Positions 23,901 through 34,516 of a DNA stretch of 64,000 bases are shown one piece after another. Each line of letters starts with the position of its first letter. The stretch's first letter is position 1. The notes under the pieces are model-generated. The model ran no database searches. It saw only the letters and a program-made list of their open reading frames with translations, and was not told where the DNA came from. Both the position numbers and the translations under genes were made by a program. Source of the DNA: Straminergon stramineum (taxonomy: Eukaryota > Streptophyta > Bryopsida > Hypnales > Calliergonaceae); contig OY987264.1 in NCBI GenBank assembly GCA_963920665.1, positions 19,882,906 to 19,946,905 of the forward strand. The letters are read 5' to 3'.

Positions 23901-26900
23901 GGTTACTTTTAGGTGTGGTTACCTTACTCTTGATTTTGATCCTCACGTATTTGCAATTCCATGCCACATGAGTCAAATTTCAACTTGCTTTTGTCTCTTG
24001 TGATCACTGAATCTGAATAACAAATTATTCGCCTTTTGGCAGGCACTTCGACTGACTCGATTTGACTATCGACTGTCAAACAAGCTCAACAGCGACTGGC
24101 AAAAACTGAGATGCAGGACCAACTACAAGGTAATATTATCGGCTACAGTTTCGTTTTTTGAACCTCGTAAGAGTGATCGTTGACGAAATATTTAATGATT
24201 TGGATGGAATTTAATCCTAGAATGAAAATTAGGGCTTATACTGTCCTTTCAATAGTGGTCTACAACCTCGCACTTTGAATAATTGCATTGAGTTTGAAAA
24301 TTATTCGATCTCAAGAGAGTTTGACTCTTCTGGGGTGCCCAAAGTGAAATCTCTCCGCTGAGTTCAATCGAACAATCTCCCAAAGAAAGCACATTCCCAT
24401 ATTTTGATTAGAGATGCTTAAAGTTGCTTGCAAATAGTATCATCTTCCTCATTCATGCTTTGAGTTGCTGGATTTCTTAATTTAATTTTCAACTACTTGA
24501 AGCACAAGATCTGACGTGGGTTTGGCTCAGGCACTGCGATTCACAAGGTCCATACAAGATATAGGCCAGACTCTGGTAGACCGAATGAGAGCAAAGAGTG
24601 GTGGTCGTTTCATTGCCTTACATCTAAGGTGAGCCTTTGAAGAACATGAATCGGTCAACTTTTTCATGTTTAAGTTTTTGTTATTGGAAATATGTTCTAA
24701 GTAGACTTGGAAAATGACCTACAAGAAGACCCACAACCTCCAATTAGAACAATTGTGGATTTTCTTGTGATCATTTCCTTGGTTTATGCAGACTATGTTT
24801 CTCCTAAAATTTCTATATTCTTTTGGAACACATTAATGAAATGATATGTGTCCACATTAGATATGAACCGGACATGCTAGCATTTTCAGGATGCTACTAT
24901 GGAGGAGGTTTCAAGGAGTTTGAAGAATTGGGTTTACTACGCAAGCGTTGGAAGACTATCCATGTATGTACTCTTCTAATAAGGCACTTTTGATAAGACA
25001 AATCTTTCCTATGGTTTTGAGTTTTTATGGTGCTCTATATCAATTGAGCTTTTTTTGGTTTTCCTGATCCTTTTGCTTATTTTAGCGTAGAATGTAGATA
25101 AACAATTTTATCAAGAGAATTGAGAACTCAGGTAGGAGACAATCAACTTTGCAATTTCATAACTTATTCCTACAGTATCCAAATGAAGCATGCTAAAGTG
25201 TGTTGGGATTCTCTTTGACCTGTCCATAAGAATAAATAAACAATATAGAAAGTACGCTTAGTTTCTATTAGTGTTGATTATGGCTGCACTTATCTTATTT
25301 TGTCCTTGTTCAATCCTACTGACATCCAAACATTTTCGCAATGAAACTTTGCATGTTGAGGAAACATTTTTGCTGTTGTTGCATTGCAACAGACTCTAGT
25401 AGTACATATACTCAGTGGCTATTAGTGTTTGATTATGGGTGCACCCATCTTATTTTGTTCTTGTTCAATCCTACTGACATCCAACTATCTTCGCAATCAA
25501 TTCTTGTATCTTGATGAAACCGTTTTGATGTTGTTGCATTGCAACAGGCTCCGTTCTAGTAGCAGTTGCTATTCGTGTTGATTATGTCGATTACGGTTGC
25601 ACTTCCTTCACTGACTATTGCTAATCTTTTACTGCACAGAGTCATGACCCCGAGAGATCCCGGAGACACGGCAAGTGCCCCCTGACGCCCAAGGAAGTGG
25701 GTCTCATGCTGCGAGGGCTCGGGTACGGCCAAGATACGTTCCTGTACGTGGCTTCTGGGGAGGTTTACAATGGCGAAGACTCCCTGGCGCCTTTGAAGGC
25801 GCTCTTCCCCAACTACTTCACCAAGGAGACGCTCACCCTCGAGAGCGAACTCGCGCCCTTCCGCGAATTCTCCTCGCGCATGGCTGCGGTGGATTACGTG
25901 GTGTGCTCGCAGACGGATGTCTTTGTCACCAACAACAATGGAAACATGGCACGCATCCTCGCTGGGGAAAGGTAATCCATGGGGACTCGGATGAATCAGA
26001 ATTGGAGGTGGCGTTTGCATAGTAGGTGGAATGAAATCATGAGTTTTCCAAAAAAAGAAGTTAGTATGGTTTTTGGAGCGGTTTTGTAACTTAGTTTGTG
26101 TGGTTTCAAAGTTTGAAGATGAGTCTGTGTGATTTTAAAGTGTGATTAGTGTTCATATTGGTACATCTTGGAATAGTCTTGAATAGGTACTGTGGACTTC
26201 TCTAAATCACATTTTCAGGGCGCCTTTTATCCTTGTAGGGTGTGTGTGAAATTATGAATTTTCGAAAAGAAAGGATGCTTTTTGAAAGTTTTTCGTGAGT
26301 TTTAGGTGTTTTCAAAGTTAGAGGATGAGGTTGTATGATTAGTGTGTGTATTGGTGCATTTTGGAATAGTCTTCAAAGGCAATGTGGACTTCTCTAAGTC
26401 ACACTTAGAGGGTGCCTTTTATTCCTTGTAGGCATCTTGAAATGGAATCTTTCAAAAGTGAGTTATGTTTTTTGGGAGTGTTTTTTGCGATTCTTGTGTG
26501 TTTTCAAAGTTAAGAGGATGAGGTTGTGATTAGCGTCAGTGTTGGAATAGCCTTGAATGATAATGTGGAGTTCCCCAAATCGCTATTAGAGATTCTCTTT
26601 TCATTTGTAATCCTATACTACTCTTGTTTGTATGATTTTCTATGCTACTTTTACATCGTAATTGATATGACTTTCTTTATCATTTGGTAGACAGTGCAAC
26701 TAACTGAAACTTTGGGATTGGAATTCAGACGATACCATGGACACAAACGAACTATTCGGCCGAACGTGAAGAAACTGAATACTCTATTTTCAGTATTCCA
26801 GCAGACGCCTTGGGAAGAGTTTGCTTCGGAAGTGCAGCGAGTGCAGAAGGGCTACATGGGAGATCCAAATGAGGTGAGAGAAGAGGATTTTCCAAGTCCT

Positions 26901-27850
26901 TCTGTTATGTATCCATATTGTATATCTCAAAATCCATCTGTAAACGCCAGATTTTGACAGATGTTGATTCTCATTCAGGGTGTCTGAAAAAACATAATTT
27001 CTTGAAAAAAGAATGAAGCACTCTTATCATTTAGGTTGAATTCCAAACTTACAAACAACAGTGTCATTTGGTTCAGAGTGTAAGAATTGTGATATTCATC
27101 TACACAAAGCTCTAAAATCTAAAAAAACGAAGACTGGTATAGAGTTCTGTTTCAGGGTGCTAGCCTTGAAAAGTGTCAATGTTATAGATGTCCACCAAAA
27201 ATTTAATGAAATTGACGATTGACATCATTGAAGGGGACCGAAGATTCTCCACTCAAGATAATAGTCCACAACAATATGTCTTCTACTGCACATAAGGTAA
27301 GTGAGCCCATTGTAGGCCAAATGGGAGCAAGCCCATTGCAAGCAAAATTTTATTAGTGGTGTACATTCAAGTTCTGAAATGTACATCACTATTATAATTT
27401 TGCCTGCAATGGGCTCACTCACTTACCATAGTATTAGAAGACTACATTAGGTGGGTGTGTCCCTCCCCAAGTTTTGATATCGCAATTTCCTGAAACTTTT
27501 CTTGGTTGCAAATCTTTGTCCAGGTGAAGAATGGACGAGGCGAGTTTCACGAACACCCTTTGGTTTGCATTTGTGCCAAACCCGGAGCACCTCCAGCGCC
27601 TGAACAAGAAATCAAACAGGTGCCCCAAAGTGCTGTGGCAATTGAAGGTGAAGATGGATTGGAAACGGCTGATGAGAATATTCAAGAGGAGGGGGAGGAG
27701 GCAAGCAAGGAGGAGGAAGATGAACTCTCTATGATCATTGAAGATGAGCACGTGCACGAGCATGAAAATGAGGCGCAAGTGATGAGTTTAGATGGAGAGG
27801 AGAACTTGGACTCGGGGGCTAATGCAAAGAGAGTGAGCTCTATGTTGTAG
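17948..27850 (+). CDS. O-fucosyltransferase family protein (plant, GT106-type), type II membrane
   Basis: This is a plant Golgi-type glycosyltransferase of the O-FucT (DUF246) family; the acceptor is unknown. Twelve exons with agreeing phases: 17948-18175, 19564-19644, 21618-21708, 22161-22234, 22942-23030, 23403-23583, 24043-24129, 24531-24628, 24861-24963, 25640-25971, 26729-26873 and 27524-27850. They give 611 aa. Residues 20-41 form one hydrophobic signal anchor after a basic N-terminus. The domain runs about 135-520: GGLNQQRTGI, NATLVVPELD, FSDIFDVDWFI, LHLRYEPDMLAFSGC (from residue 307), GKCPLTP, VASGEVY, DVFVTNNNGNMARILAG and GHKRTIRPN. After HPLVCICAKP comes an unusual Glu/Asp-rich tail (about 530-611). 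Exon 10 is sharply GC-richer than its neighbours. The 81-nt second exon is supported by splice sites and phase only. Confidence 0.9.
19422..19511. repeat. 18-bp tandem repeat in intron 2
   Basis: About five copies of GGACTCTGTCTTTGTTGT and close variants lie in tandem, ending about 50 bases before the second exon of the fucosyltransferase-family gene. Confidence 0.75.
22409..22764. repeat. 59-bp minisatellite, six units, in intron 4
   Basis: The unit contains GTACTGGCCTTTTGACTTCC, AACAACAAGATCC and AACAAAAAATTCAGCCATTT. The word ATTCAGCCAT recurs near 22457, 22514, 22573, 22632, 22691 and 22749. The middle units are almost identical, with AAGAGA/AAAAGA alternating. The flanks (TTTGAAAATTCATAGTT.ATTCAT on the left, AATAGGAACA.TGCTCAAT on the right) recur around 37170 and 37728, so the array grew inside a dispersed repeat. 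Confidence 0.85.
25265..25620. repeat. Tandem duplication of about 150 bp next to exon 10
   Basis: Copies start at 25265 and 25419, and a truncated third starts at 25569. Shared blocks are TTAGTGTT.GATTATGG.TGCAC, CAATCCTACTGACATCCAA and TGTTGTTGCATTGCAACAG. The last fragment runs almost into the exon 10 acceptor, so CAACAG-type sites are repeated upstream of the real one. Confidence 0.75.
26032..26600. repeat. Three diverged tandem copies of about 200 bp in intron 10
   Basis: Copies begin near 26032, 26247 and 26438. Each runs through TGAAAT..TGAATTTTC-like text, GTTTTCAAAGTT.GA.GATGAG, TTGGAATAG.CTT and ATGTGGACTTCTCTAA, then GCCTTTTAT.CCTTGTAGG in the first two. Divergence is roughly a fifth of positions by eye, so they are old compared with the SAC9 intron duplication. 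Confidence 0.7.
27272..27449. repeat. Long hairpin (inverted repeat) in intron 11
   Basis: The left arm GTAAGTGAGCCCATTG (from 27297) pairs with CAATGGGCTCACTCACTTAC (ending 27426). The inner arms GTACATT and AATGTAC close a loop of about 10 bases near 27368-27377. Pairing continues outward through AGTCTTCTA-like text. A TGGGAGCAAGCCCAT insertion interrupts one arm. Candidate MITE or small-RNA hairpin. Confidence 0.65.
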
Positions 27851-29232
27851 GAATTTTAGGATTTTTGTACTATAAAATAGGGTTTTCTGTACTTTAGAGG
27901 GTTTGAATTTCAACTGATTTGGGATGGATTGAATTGATCCATTTAATTTTCAGAAGAGATCAATAGATTGGAGCTTTTCACTTTTGTAGTGTACTGTACA
28001 TTCAAACTACCGTTTTGAACCGTCTAAAATAATTTGTGGCTTTAGTTCTTACTCTGAACTTCCATTGATTTGGCAAGTGTTAAAATGGTGAGATTTCAAG
28101 AAATTAGCAGTTTTCCAAATTACTTGCCAGGATTCTGAAGTTCTAGTTTCTCAAATTGGAATTCCACAATTTTGGTACTTTGAAACATGCCATTTATTAA
28201 CAGGGATAGGGATGTCCTAATTCCATTTATCCTTGAATAGAATTTACTAACCTCCATACCCATGACCGTCAAAATTTGGATTCAGTGTTTTTCGTCAAGG
28301 ATTCTTCTCTAAACCCCTAAAGCTTTAGCCATAGTTGCAATTTAATTTGTGTCCATGATTAGTGTGTCTACAATGAAGCACGCTTTCTTGAAATACCAAG
28401 ATACATGTCAAGATAGAATGAGTAGTTAGTGCTTACTCCCCTAAATATGTAGTTGCGTCCCAACCTCAATCCTGTGATGTATTGACCTTGGACTAAAGGA
28501 AGGGAATTCGCATTAGTAGAAGCTGTCTTGAAGAAGGTTGAGTTCAAAATACCTTACTCGAAAAGCTAGCCAGAACATCCTCAAGCTGCTTGTTCAAACA
28601 CTCATTCAATCTATATTATGTGAGGTACTTGACTGCAAAAACTGGGTCGTTTTAGCATATACCTGCACACAAAGGTGTATTGACATAAAGATATAGTGCC
28701 ATGCAAGGTATTGCAGGAGCTTACATATGTGCAAACTGAAGAATTTTGGTTTTGAAAATTGCAGGTGATTCTATTTTAACAATTCCTATGACATCTTCCA
28801 CGTACATAATATACATAATTGCCAGCTCTGAAAAATGGATATCTAGAGCAATTCGACACCTGACAAGGATCTGTCAGTGTTACTCCTCCAAGGTTCCCAT
28901 GACCATTCACCAAGAGAACAAGTATTGTCCCACAACCTAGAACTTGAAAACTGAATTCAACGAATACAGCCATAAAATGTCTCGGAACTTAAAAAGCTCG
29001 TTCCATTACTGTCTTTGACAAACAAAAGTTTGGTCGTCAAAGAACTTTTGAACACACTAACTAACCTCATTCTGATAACTTAGTATCTGTTTGCGACACT
29101 AATGTTTGAGCAGTGAATTCCAAATTCAAATCATTCCGAGACTACTATGGAAACTAAAAAGGAATAATACAAGAGCTGCTTGACGATTCAAACATTCTGA
29201 GAGGTTGGAAGTCGGTCAACACTGTTTGGGTC
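27851..29232. other. Convergent spacer between O-FucT-family and B3 genes
   Basis: This holds the 3' UTRs of both genes and unassigned AT-rich sequence. No exon, RNA gene or repeat is recognised. Confidence 0.6.
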
Positions 29233-32200
29233 TTAGTCAATGTAACAACTCGCCAAGTCAGAGGAAAATTGACTGCGAGGTACCCACCAGTTGCCGTTGC
29301 CATCTTCACTAGCACTGCAAGAAGTCGAGGTGCAAATGACATGAGGTCCCAAGTTGACAAGAAAATCATTCTGGCGCTTGCCAAGCAGGCGGACAATAGG
29401 GTGCCATTTCCTTCCATCAGTATCCATCGGTTCAGGTTTCACGATAGGCGCTGTGGTCACGGAGCTGGCTTGACTCAGGGAAGCTCTCAGCTCTTCTAGA
29501 GAAGGCTTGACATCTGCAGAGTGAATGACGTTCTCCCGCTTCACCCCGCACGTCACAGGGACACCACCAGGTTCTTGCTTCACCTTCACAGGAAAGCCAG
29601 GCTCTTGCTTCACCTTTACAAGACGGGCAGGCTCTTGCTTCACCTTCGTTATCTTCGGGATAGGGCCCATGGAAAGAATCTTAGGCTTCACATCGACTTC
29701 CTCAGATGTCACGTCCGAGCTCCCCTTCTCTTTGTACAACTTCGTCAGGGGAAGATCATCCTCTTCAGAATCAGAGTCTTCTTCATCAGATTCATCGGTA
29801 TCAGATTCTTCAGATACTTTTTTCCTGCTGCTCTTGGGGGTGATGCTCTTCTTCACAGCACTTTTGCTGCTGCTTCTCTTGACAAGAGTGCTTTTTCTGC
29901 TTCTGAATTTCTTGGCAGCACCTGGCTGGTGCATCAGGGCCCCATGGACGATGTTGTAGGTCTTCTCCCACCCACCACGATTTCCAGGCTGAAGCTTCAG
30001 TTCGACAACCCTGAAAATATGCACAGAAATTATCCAGTCCTTCGAATCGATTACCTCGAAGACACACACGTCGCCCTCTTCCAAACAGTGGTCCTTGCTG
30101 AACGCTGCCCAGCCACCACTCAGTCCGGTGTGTTTGTCGGAACTAATCCACGTGGCGAGCCAATCAAAGCCATGCTTGTCCCTGAGCTTCACTTCCGTCT
30201 TTTCCTGCGGCATGAACTCCCTGGAGAATTTCCCTGGGATGGTCTGCATCAAGGCACATACATGCAGGTCAGTAGCTGTTGAGACTACAGCAATTCTAAT
30301 AAGCTCATCCTCACATTTAAAAACTTCACATTTGATGACACTGCTGGCAGGTTTCACATGCTCGTTCAGCAGGAGCCCATTCTAACCATTACATCGTTTT
30401 CAGGGCAACATGCGGGTATGGTAGAAGATGCTAAAATTATTGAGGGACCTCATCCCATCTCCAATTCACTGAACCTGGTTACTCAACTGTTCATACACTT
30501 GACCATCAATTAGCAGGTTAAATGTAAAACTTGACTTAGCTAAATCTTTATGTCCGTTGATCTGCGTAAGGAAATGAGGTTGTTTACTGTCCCTTCAATA
30601 GTGATCTTCAGCCTCTCACTTAAAAGATTGCATAACAAATTCATACATTAGAGATATCCTGAAGTCATGAAACGCGGCCCTAATCATTTGACCCCTCTTT
30701 CAAATCTTATTCTATATTGTAATTGTGATTTTGATTTACCTCCTTACTGTTGGGAATAACAACCAAGCATGATTGCATGCACTAAAGTCACAATGAGTTC
30801 TCATCTTCCTAAATTGAGGTTTTGGTACCACTCTTGCCACTCCAAGCTTGAAAAATAGGTTCAAAATTTTTTTTCACCTATCAAGTGGTGCTAAGAAACT
30901 TTTGACCCCATTTTGAAGCTTGGAGTTCGGCGGAGTGTGAAATTCCTGAAGTTACGCAATAGTATCCTCGACCTTAGAGAAAACACAATGCAGACAACAA
31001 ACCAAAAACTTGCAGAGACAAGGATATGGATAGATCAAGAGAAGATGCCATACCAGCCAAAAACCACGGTACACATGAGATGGCATCATCGAAACAGGAA
31101 TGCTGGGAAACTCCGTCTTCAAAGACCGACCTCTTTCCATTGCCCTGTCCAGCTCCGCTGTCGTCACCTCCCTTCGTCGAGACTCGTATGTTGTGGTACA
31201 CGATCCCGGCTCAATATAAATCCCTTCCTTGGTAATACTCGCTCTCACTTTCTTCTTGTGACTAGTCTTGGTAGCAGTCACCTCCTTGATCGACGATCCC
31301 GTGAACTTTCGTTTCACCCTCTTTCTAGGCTTCGAGAGTATTTCTTCGTCCTCAACTGCTGGCTTGACTCCTTCTGTGTCAGACTCGGAAGGAGACTCTG
31401 CATCACTTTTCGAAGCCTCATACTCACTCATGTCGGAATCACTGGAGTCGCCGTCTCTGTCATCATCCGACACAGGCTCGGGCTTAATTTCCAGTCTCTT
31501 CCGTTTCCCACTCGCTGGAGTAGGAGTATTTTTAGTTTCCACAGGAGGTGCGGGCACCACTTCCACACCCAGTTTATTGAACACGTGAACGGAGAAGCAG
31601 CTCTTGGAAATGAGAGAGAAAAGCATCTGGTCGCCACGCTTCACACTTGTGCTCGCAACGAAGTTCTTCCATCCACCTTTGAAACCCAGCAGCTTCCCTG
31701 GTCCTCCGATCTCGACTGACCACTCTTTCCCATTGGAACCCAGAATGCGAGTAGTGCCACGCAACGTTTCCCCGTGGGCTTCCACAAACTCCCTCGGAAT
31801 GGGCTGCAGCAGCGACAGAGAAACCAATCCACCATCAATTCAAACGAATCCCTTCGAATGGGGCATGAAAAGGGTAGAGGGACACTACTGCAGATAATTT
31901 GTCTACCACAGACACCTCTACACATTCATTAAAACTAGAAGAGTAGAATGTCTAGTTCTTTCCCACCTAAGAATAAAACGTTACTCTCTACAGAGGACCT
32001 TCGGGTGGCGTTATCAGGGATCTGAACGAATTTCTTATGCACCTTCGAGGTGGGAGTTTGTAGACCCACTAGAAGTGTAAGTAGACAGCCCCATTCCCAT
32101 TCAAACATCAGCAGTCAGACATTCAAGCAAGTCATGCATCGAACTGATTACACCACTTGCAAATAAGTCTAACCAAGTGTAAAAATGTGTATGAATGGAT

Positions 32201-32487
32201 GACTCGCTGTTGGTTACAAAAAGCTGCGAAGAAAACGGCATCAGATACCCAACGACTTTAGTATTCTCTGCCTTAAACTCAATAAATGTTTCACAAGGCC
32301 GCTGAAAAGAAAGCAGTGAGAAATAGAAGCAAGGGCTCACCGTCCAGTTGGTCGACACTTCTAAGCTCGTTATGAGGAAACAAGGTGGTCGTGCATAGTT
32401 GGGAACCGACTGCTGAGAAGCATCAACCCCGTGTTCCTTGAAACAGGTGCTAGTACAGACTGCGCAAGCTTTGAAGTCTTTGTCCAT
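29233..32487 (-). CDS. Two-B3-domain (REM-type) DNA-binding protein with acidic/basic linkers
   Basis: A plant-specific B3 transcription regulator, expected in the nucleus; targets unknown. Exon model: 32487-32341, 32301-32218, 31803-31054 and 30243-29233, phases consistent, 663 aa. The N-terminus has CAVCTSTCFKEHG, a short Cys/His cluster. B3 domain 1 lies about residues 54-155 (FIEF, IPREFVEAHG, KEWSVEI, GGWKNFV, GDQMLFSL). B3 domain 2 lies about 308-410 (PSIPVSMMPSHVYRGFWL joined to TIPGKFSREFMP, then GGWAAFSKDH, GDVCVFEV). Between and after them are Lys/Arg and Asp/Glu/Ser runs and three KVKQEP motifs plus IKPEP and VKPEP, matching the SUMO consensus. The 39-base gap between the first two exons is in frame and may be coding. 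The ATG at 32487 has a purine at -3 and G at +4. Confidence 0.85.
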
Positions 32488-34516
32488 TGCTTCAGACCGT
32501 TCTTCTTGATCCAATCACCTCCTACGAGTGTCCGGAGACAGGAGAGTTGAGATCATGAAGTCCTGCTACTAAGTAAACCGATTCTGCTACCTGAGTTCAA
32601 AAAAGGAACATGATCAAGACCAGACAGAGCGGTGTTTTCACAACTAACCAGGAAAAATAATCCACTCCCAACTTCAAAGGAGAACCTCGCACCTGTGGTA
32701 TCTATCATAGATCTACAATGACAAGCTCAGAACCGATTCTTTGTGGTATTTCTACTAAGGAACATGAGGCCAAAAGCTTACTCGGAAGCGCGCCAAGAGA
32801 AAAACTCGGAAGGGGAATGAAGAGATGCGGACAAAAGAAACAAAACGGATCGTCGAAAGAAGAGTACGCAAGAAATGCTTACCTCCACGTTGTACCTCAG
32901 ATTGCATCCTTCTTCAGTCACTTCATATGGAGAAAGTCAAGCCTCAGCAACTCGACGAACTGTAACAAGAACGGAGAATCTCAAGATTAAACCACAACTG
33001 AACCCAGTTGAAGATCCGCGAAACATACAGAACCTCCAGTAGAAGGACTCTTTCAAATGCTAAACCACATACTCTAGCAACAGCCCCTCCACCCGCCCTT
33101 AAATTCGGAAGTCGCCATTCCCCTGCCGAGAAATTGCAAACTGCACACTACTACAAAAGATTTTCAAATTTCAAATTTCAAATTTCAAATTTCAAATTTC
33201 AACGCAACTTGAAATGATGAAACGAAGTGCGCGATGGCGAAAGATGGCGACACTCGAATTCAAAATTTAAACACAGCTAGTCTCATTTCCAAGCAGCAGG
33301 ATATACCGCGCAGGAGATCTCTACAGCGTGAGGTGCAAACAACATGAACTCCTTCAGAAATCTCACCTTCACGGCCATAGTCGAAGATTATACATAAGCA
33401 ATCGCTCTATTTCAGACTAAATTCCAGAAAATTCTGGCTCTCGGGCACTATCGCCATGCATCTCAATGCACGTCACTGTTACACAAACCCTAGACCGAGA
33501 ATTGTAAGGAGACTTCCGAAATCTCTAACCCAGGTTCCTGATATACCTGCGAGGACGAAGGAGGAGGAGGGAATGAGAATTCGAATTGCGTACGACCCGT
33601 TGAGAAGCTGTCCCATTCCCCGAAATGGCACTGACATCGAATCTGTCCAGGGCGATGAACGCCGGCGGGGCATCATCCGCTTGCACGGGAATGAATGAAT
33701 GAAGAAAGAGAATAATGGCAGCTGATGAGTGAGTGCAGTCACTATTGTGTCAGGGTCCTATTGTGTCAGGGTCCCACTGTGCTGCTCTTCGGCCTCTTCG
33801 ATTGTCAAGGGTGTTGTTGATCAATTGGGTTTGGTTACGAGGCCGTCCAAGCTCTGTCAATTTTTACCTGGCTATGGCCATAACCAAAGCCCTACTCTCC
33901 GTAGTGCGCTTCAACCCATAGCAATATAATTATATGTAAGTCTCTCTTCTTCTATTTCTCTGCTTGTGCATAATCTTACCTTTCCGGTGCATTGCTGAAC
34001 GTAACTAGTGGTGCTTTTGCTAATCTATAGCTCGCTTGTGCTTGGTGCCTTGCGTCCTATACTTCAGGAGCCTTCGATCTTTGGTTAGGAATTTTCGCAT
34101 GAAGTTTCTTGTGAAAGCTGGGTTCTGTGTAATTGTGGCTTCAATTGGCGTCGTCTCCGAAGCTCAAGGGATTGATCACACGTATATCGATCTCCATTAT
34201 GCATAATGATTGTGTGAATATCTCATTGAGTTTCTAGGTGCTGAGGTATTGGAGTTAGGGTCTCTTGCAGTTCCATGACAGGGCCGGACCTTTTGCTGTG
34301 GGAATTGAAACCATGTCTATAAATTCTCGAGCTAGTAAGTGACTGGAGATGCATGATTGTGTGGCGAGGACAAGCTCTTTGCCAAACTCTGACGAATTTG
34401 ATGCTTGCAGAACCGAGATTTTCAAACGCTGTATGCTGGGAATACAATGACTCCCAAGTTCTGATCTGCAACTTGAGGGATACAGTGAAGTCATCTTCAA
34501 GGGGAAGACGGCGAGC
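32488..34516. promoter_or_regulatory. Divergent promoter and 5' leaders between B3 and transferase genes
   Basis: Two genes point away from each other across about 2 kb. The B3 leader probably occupies much of 32488-33700. The leader of the plus-strand gene appears to have an intron: ATAT|GTAAGTCTCTC at about 33936 is a strong donor, and TGATGCTTGCAG at about 34409 is a fitting acceptor. A heptamer repeat lies at 33162-33202. Small frames in this stretch have no support. Confidence 0.45.
33162..33202. repeat. TTTCAAA heptanucleotide repeat, about six units
   Basis: A perfect run of TTTCAAA units lies in the presumed leader or promoter of the B3 gene. It differs from the plant telomere repeat TTTAGGG, so it is not an interstitial telomere. 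Confidence 0.85.

Noticed and set aside
29521..30282. Plus-strand frame of 253 codons opposite B3 domain 2
   Set aside because: Antisense shadow rich in His/Leu/Arg, produced by the charged codons of the true gene.
30913..31719. Long plus-strand frame (268 codons) opposite the B3 gene
   Set aside because: It is the antisense shadow of the B3 exon, which has clear domain content and splice sites on the minus strand.
33162..33202. Interstitial telomere repeat
   Set aside because: The heptamer is TTTCAAA, not TTTAGGG or its complement.
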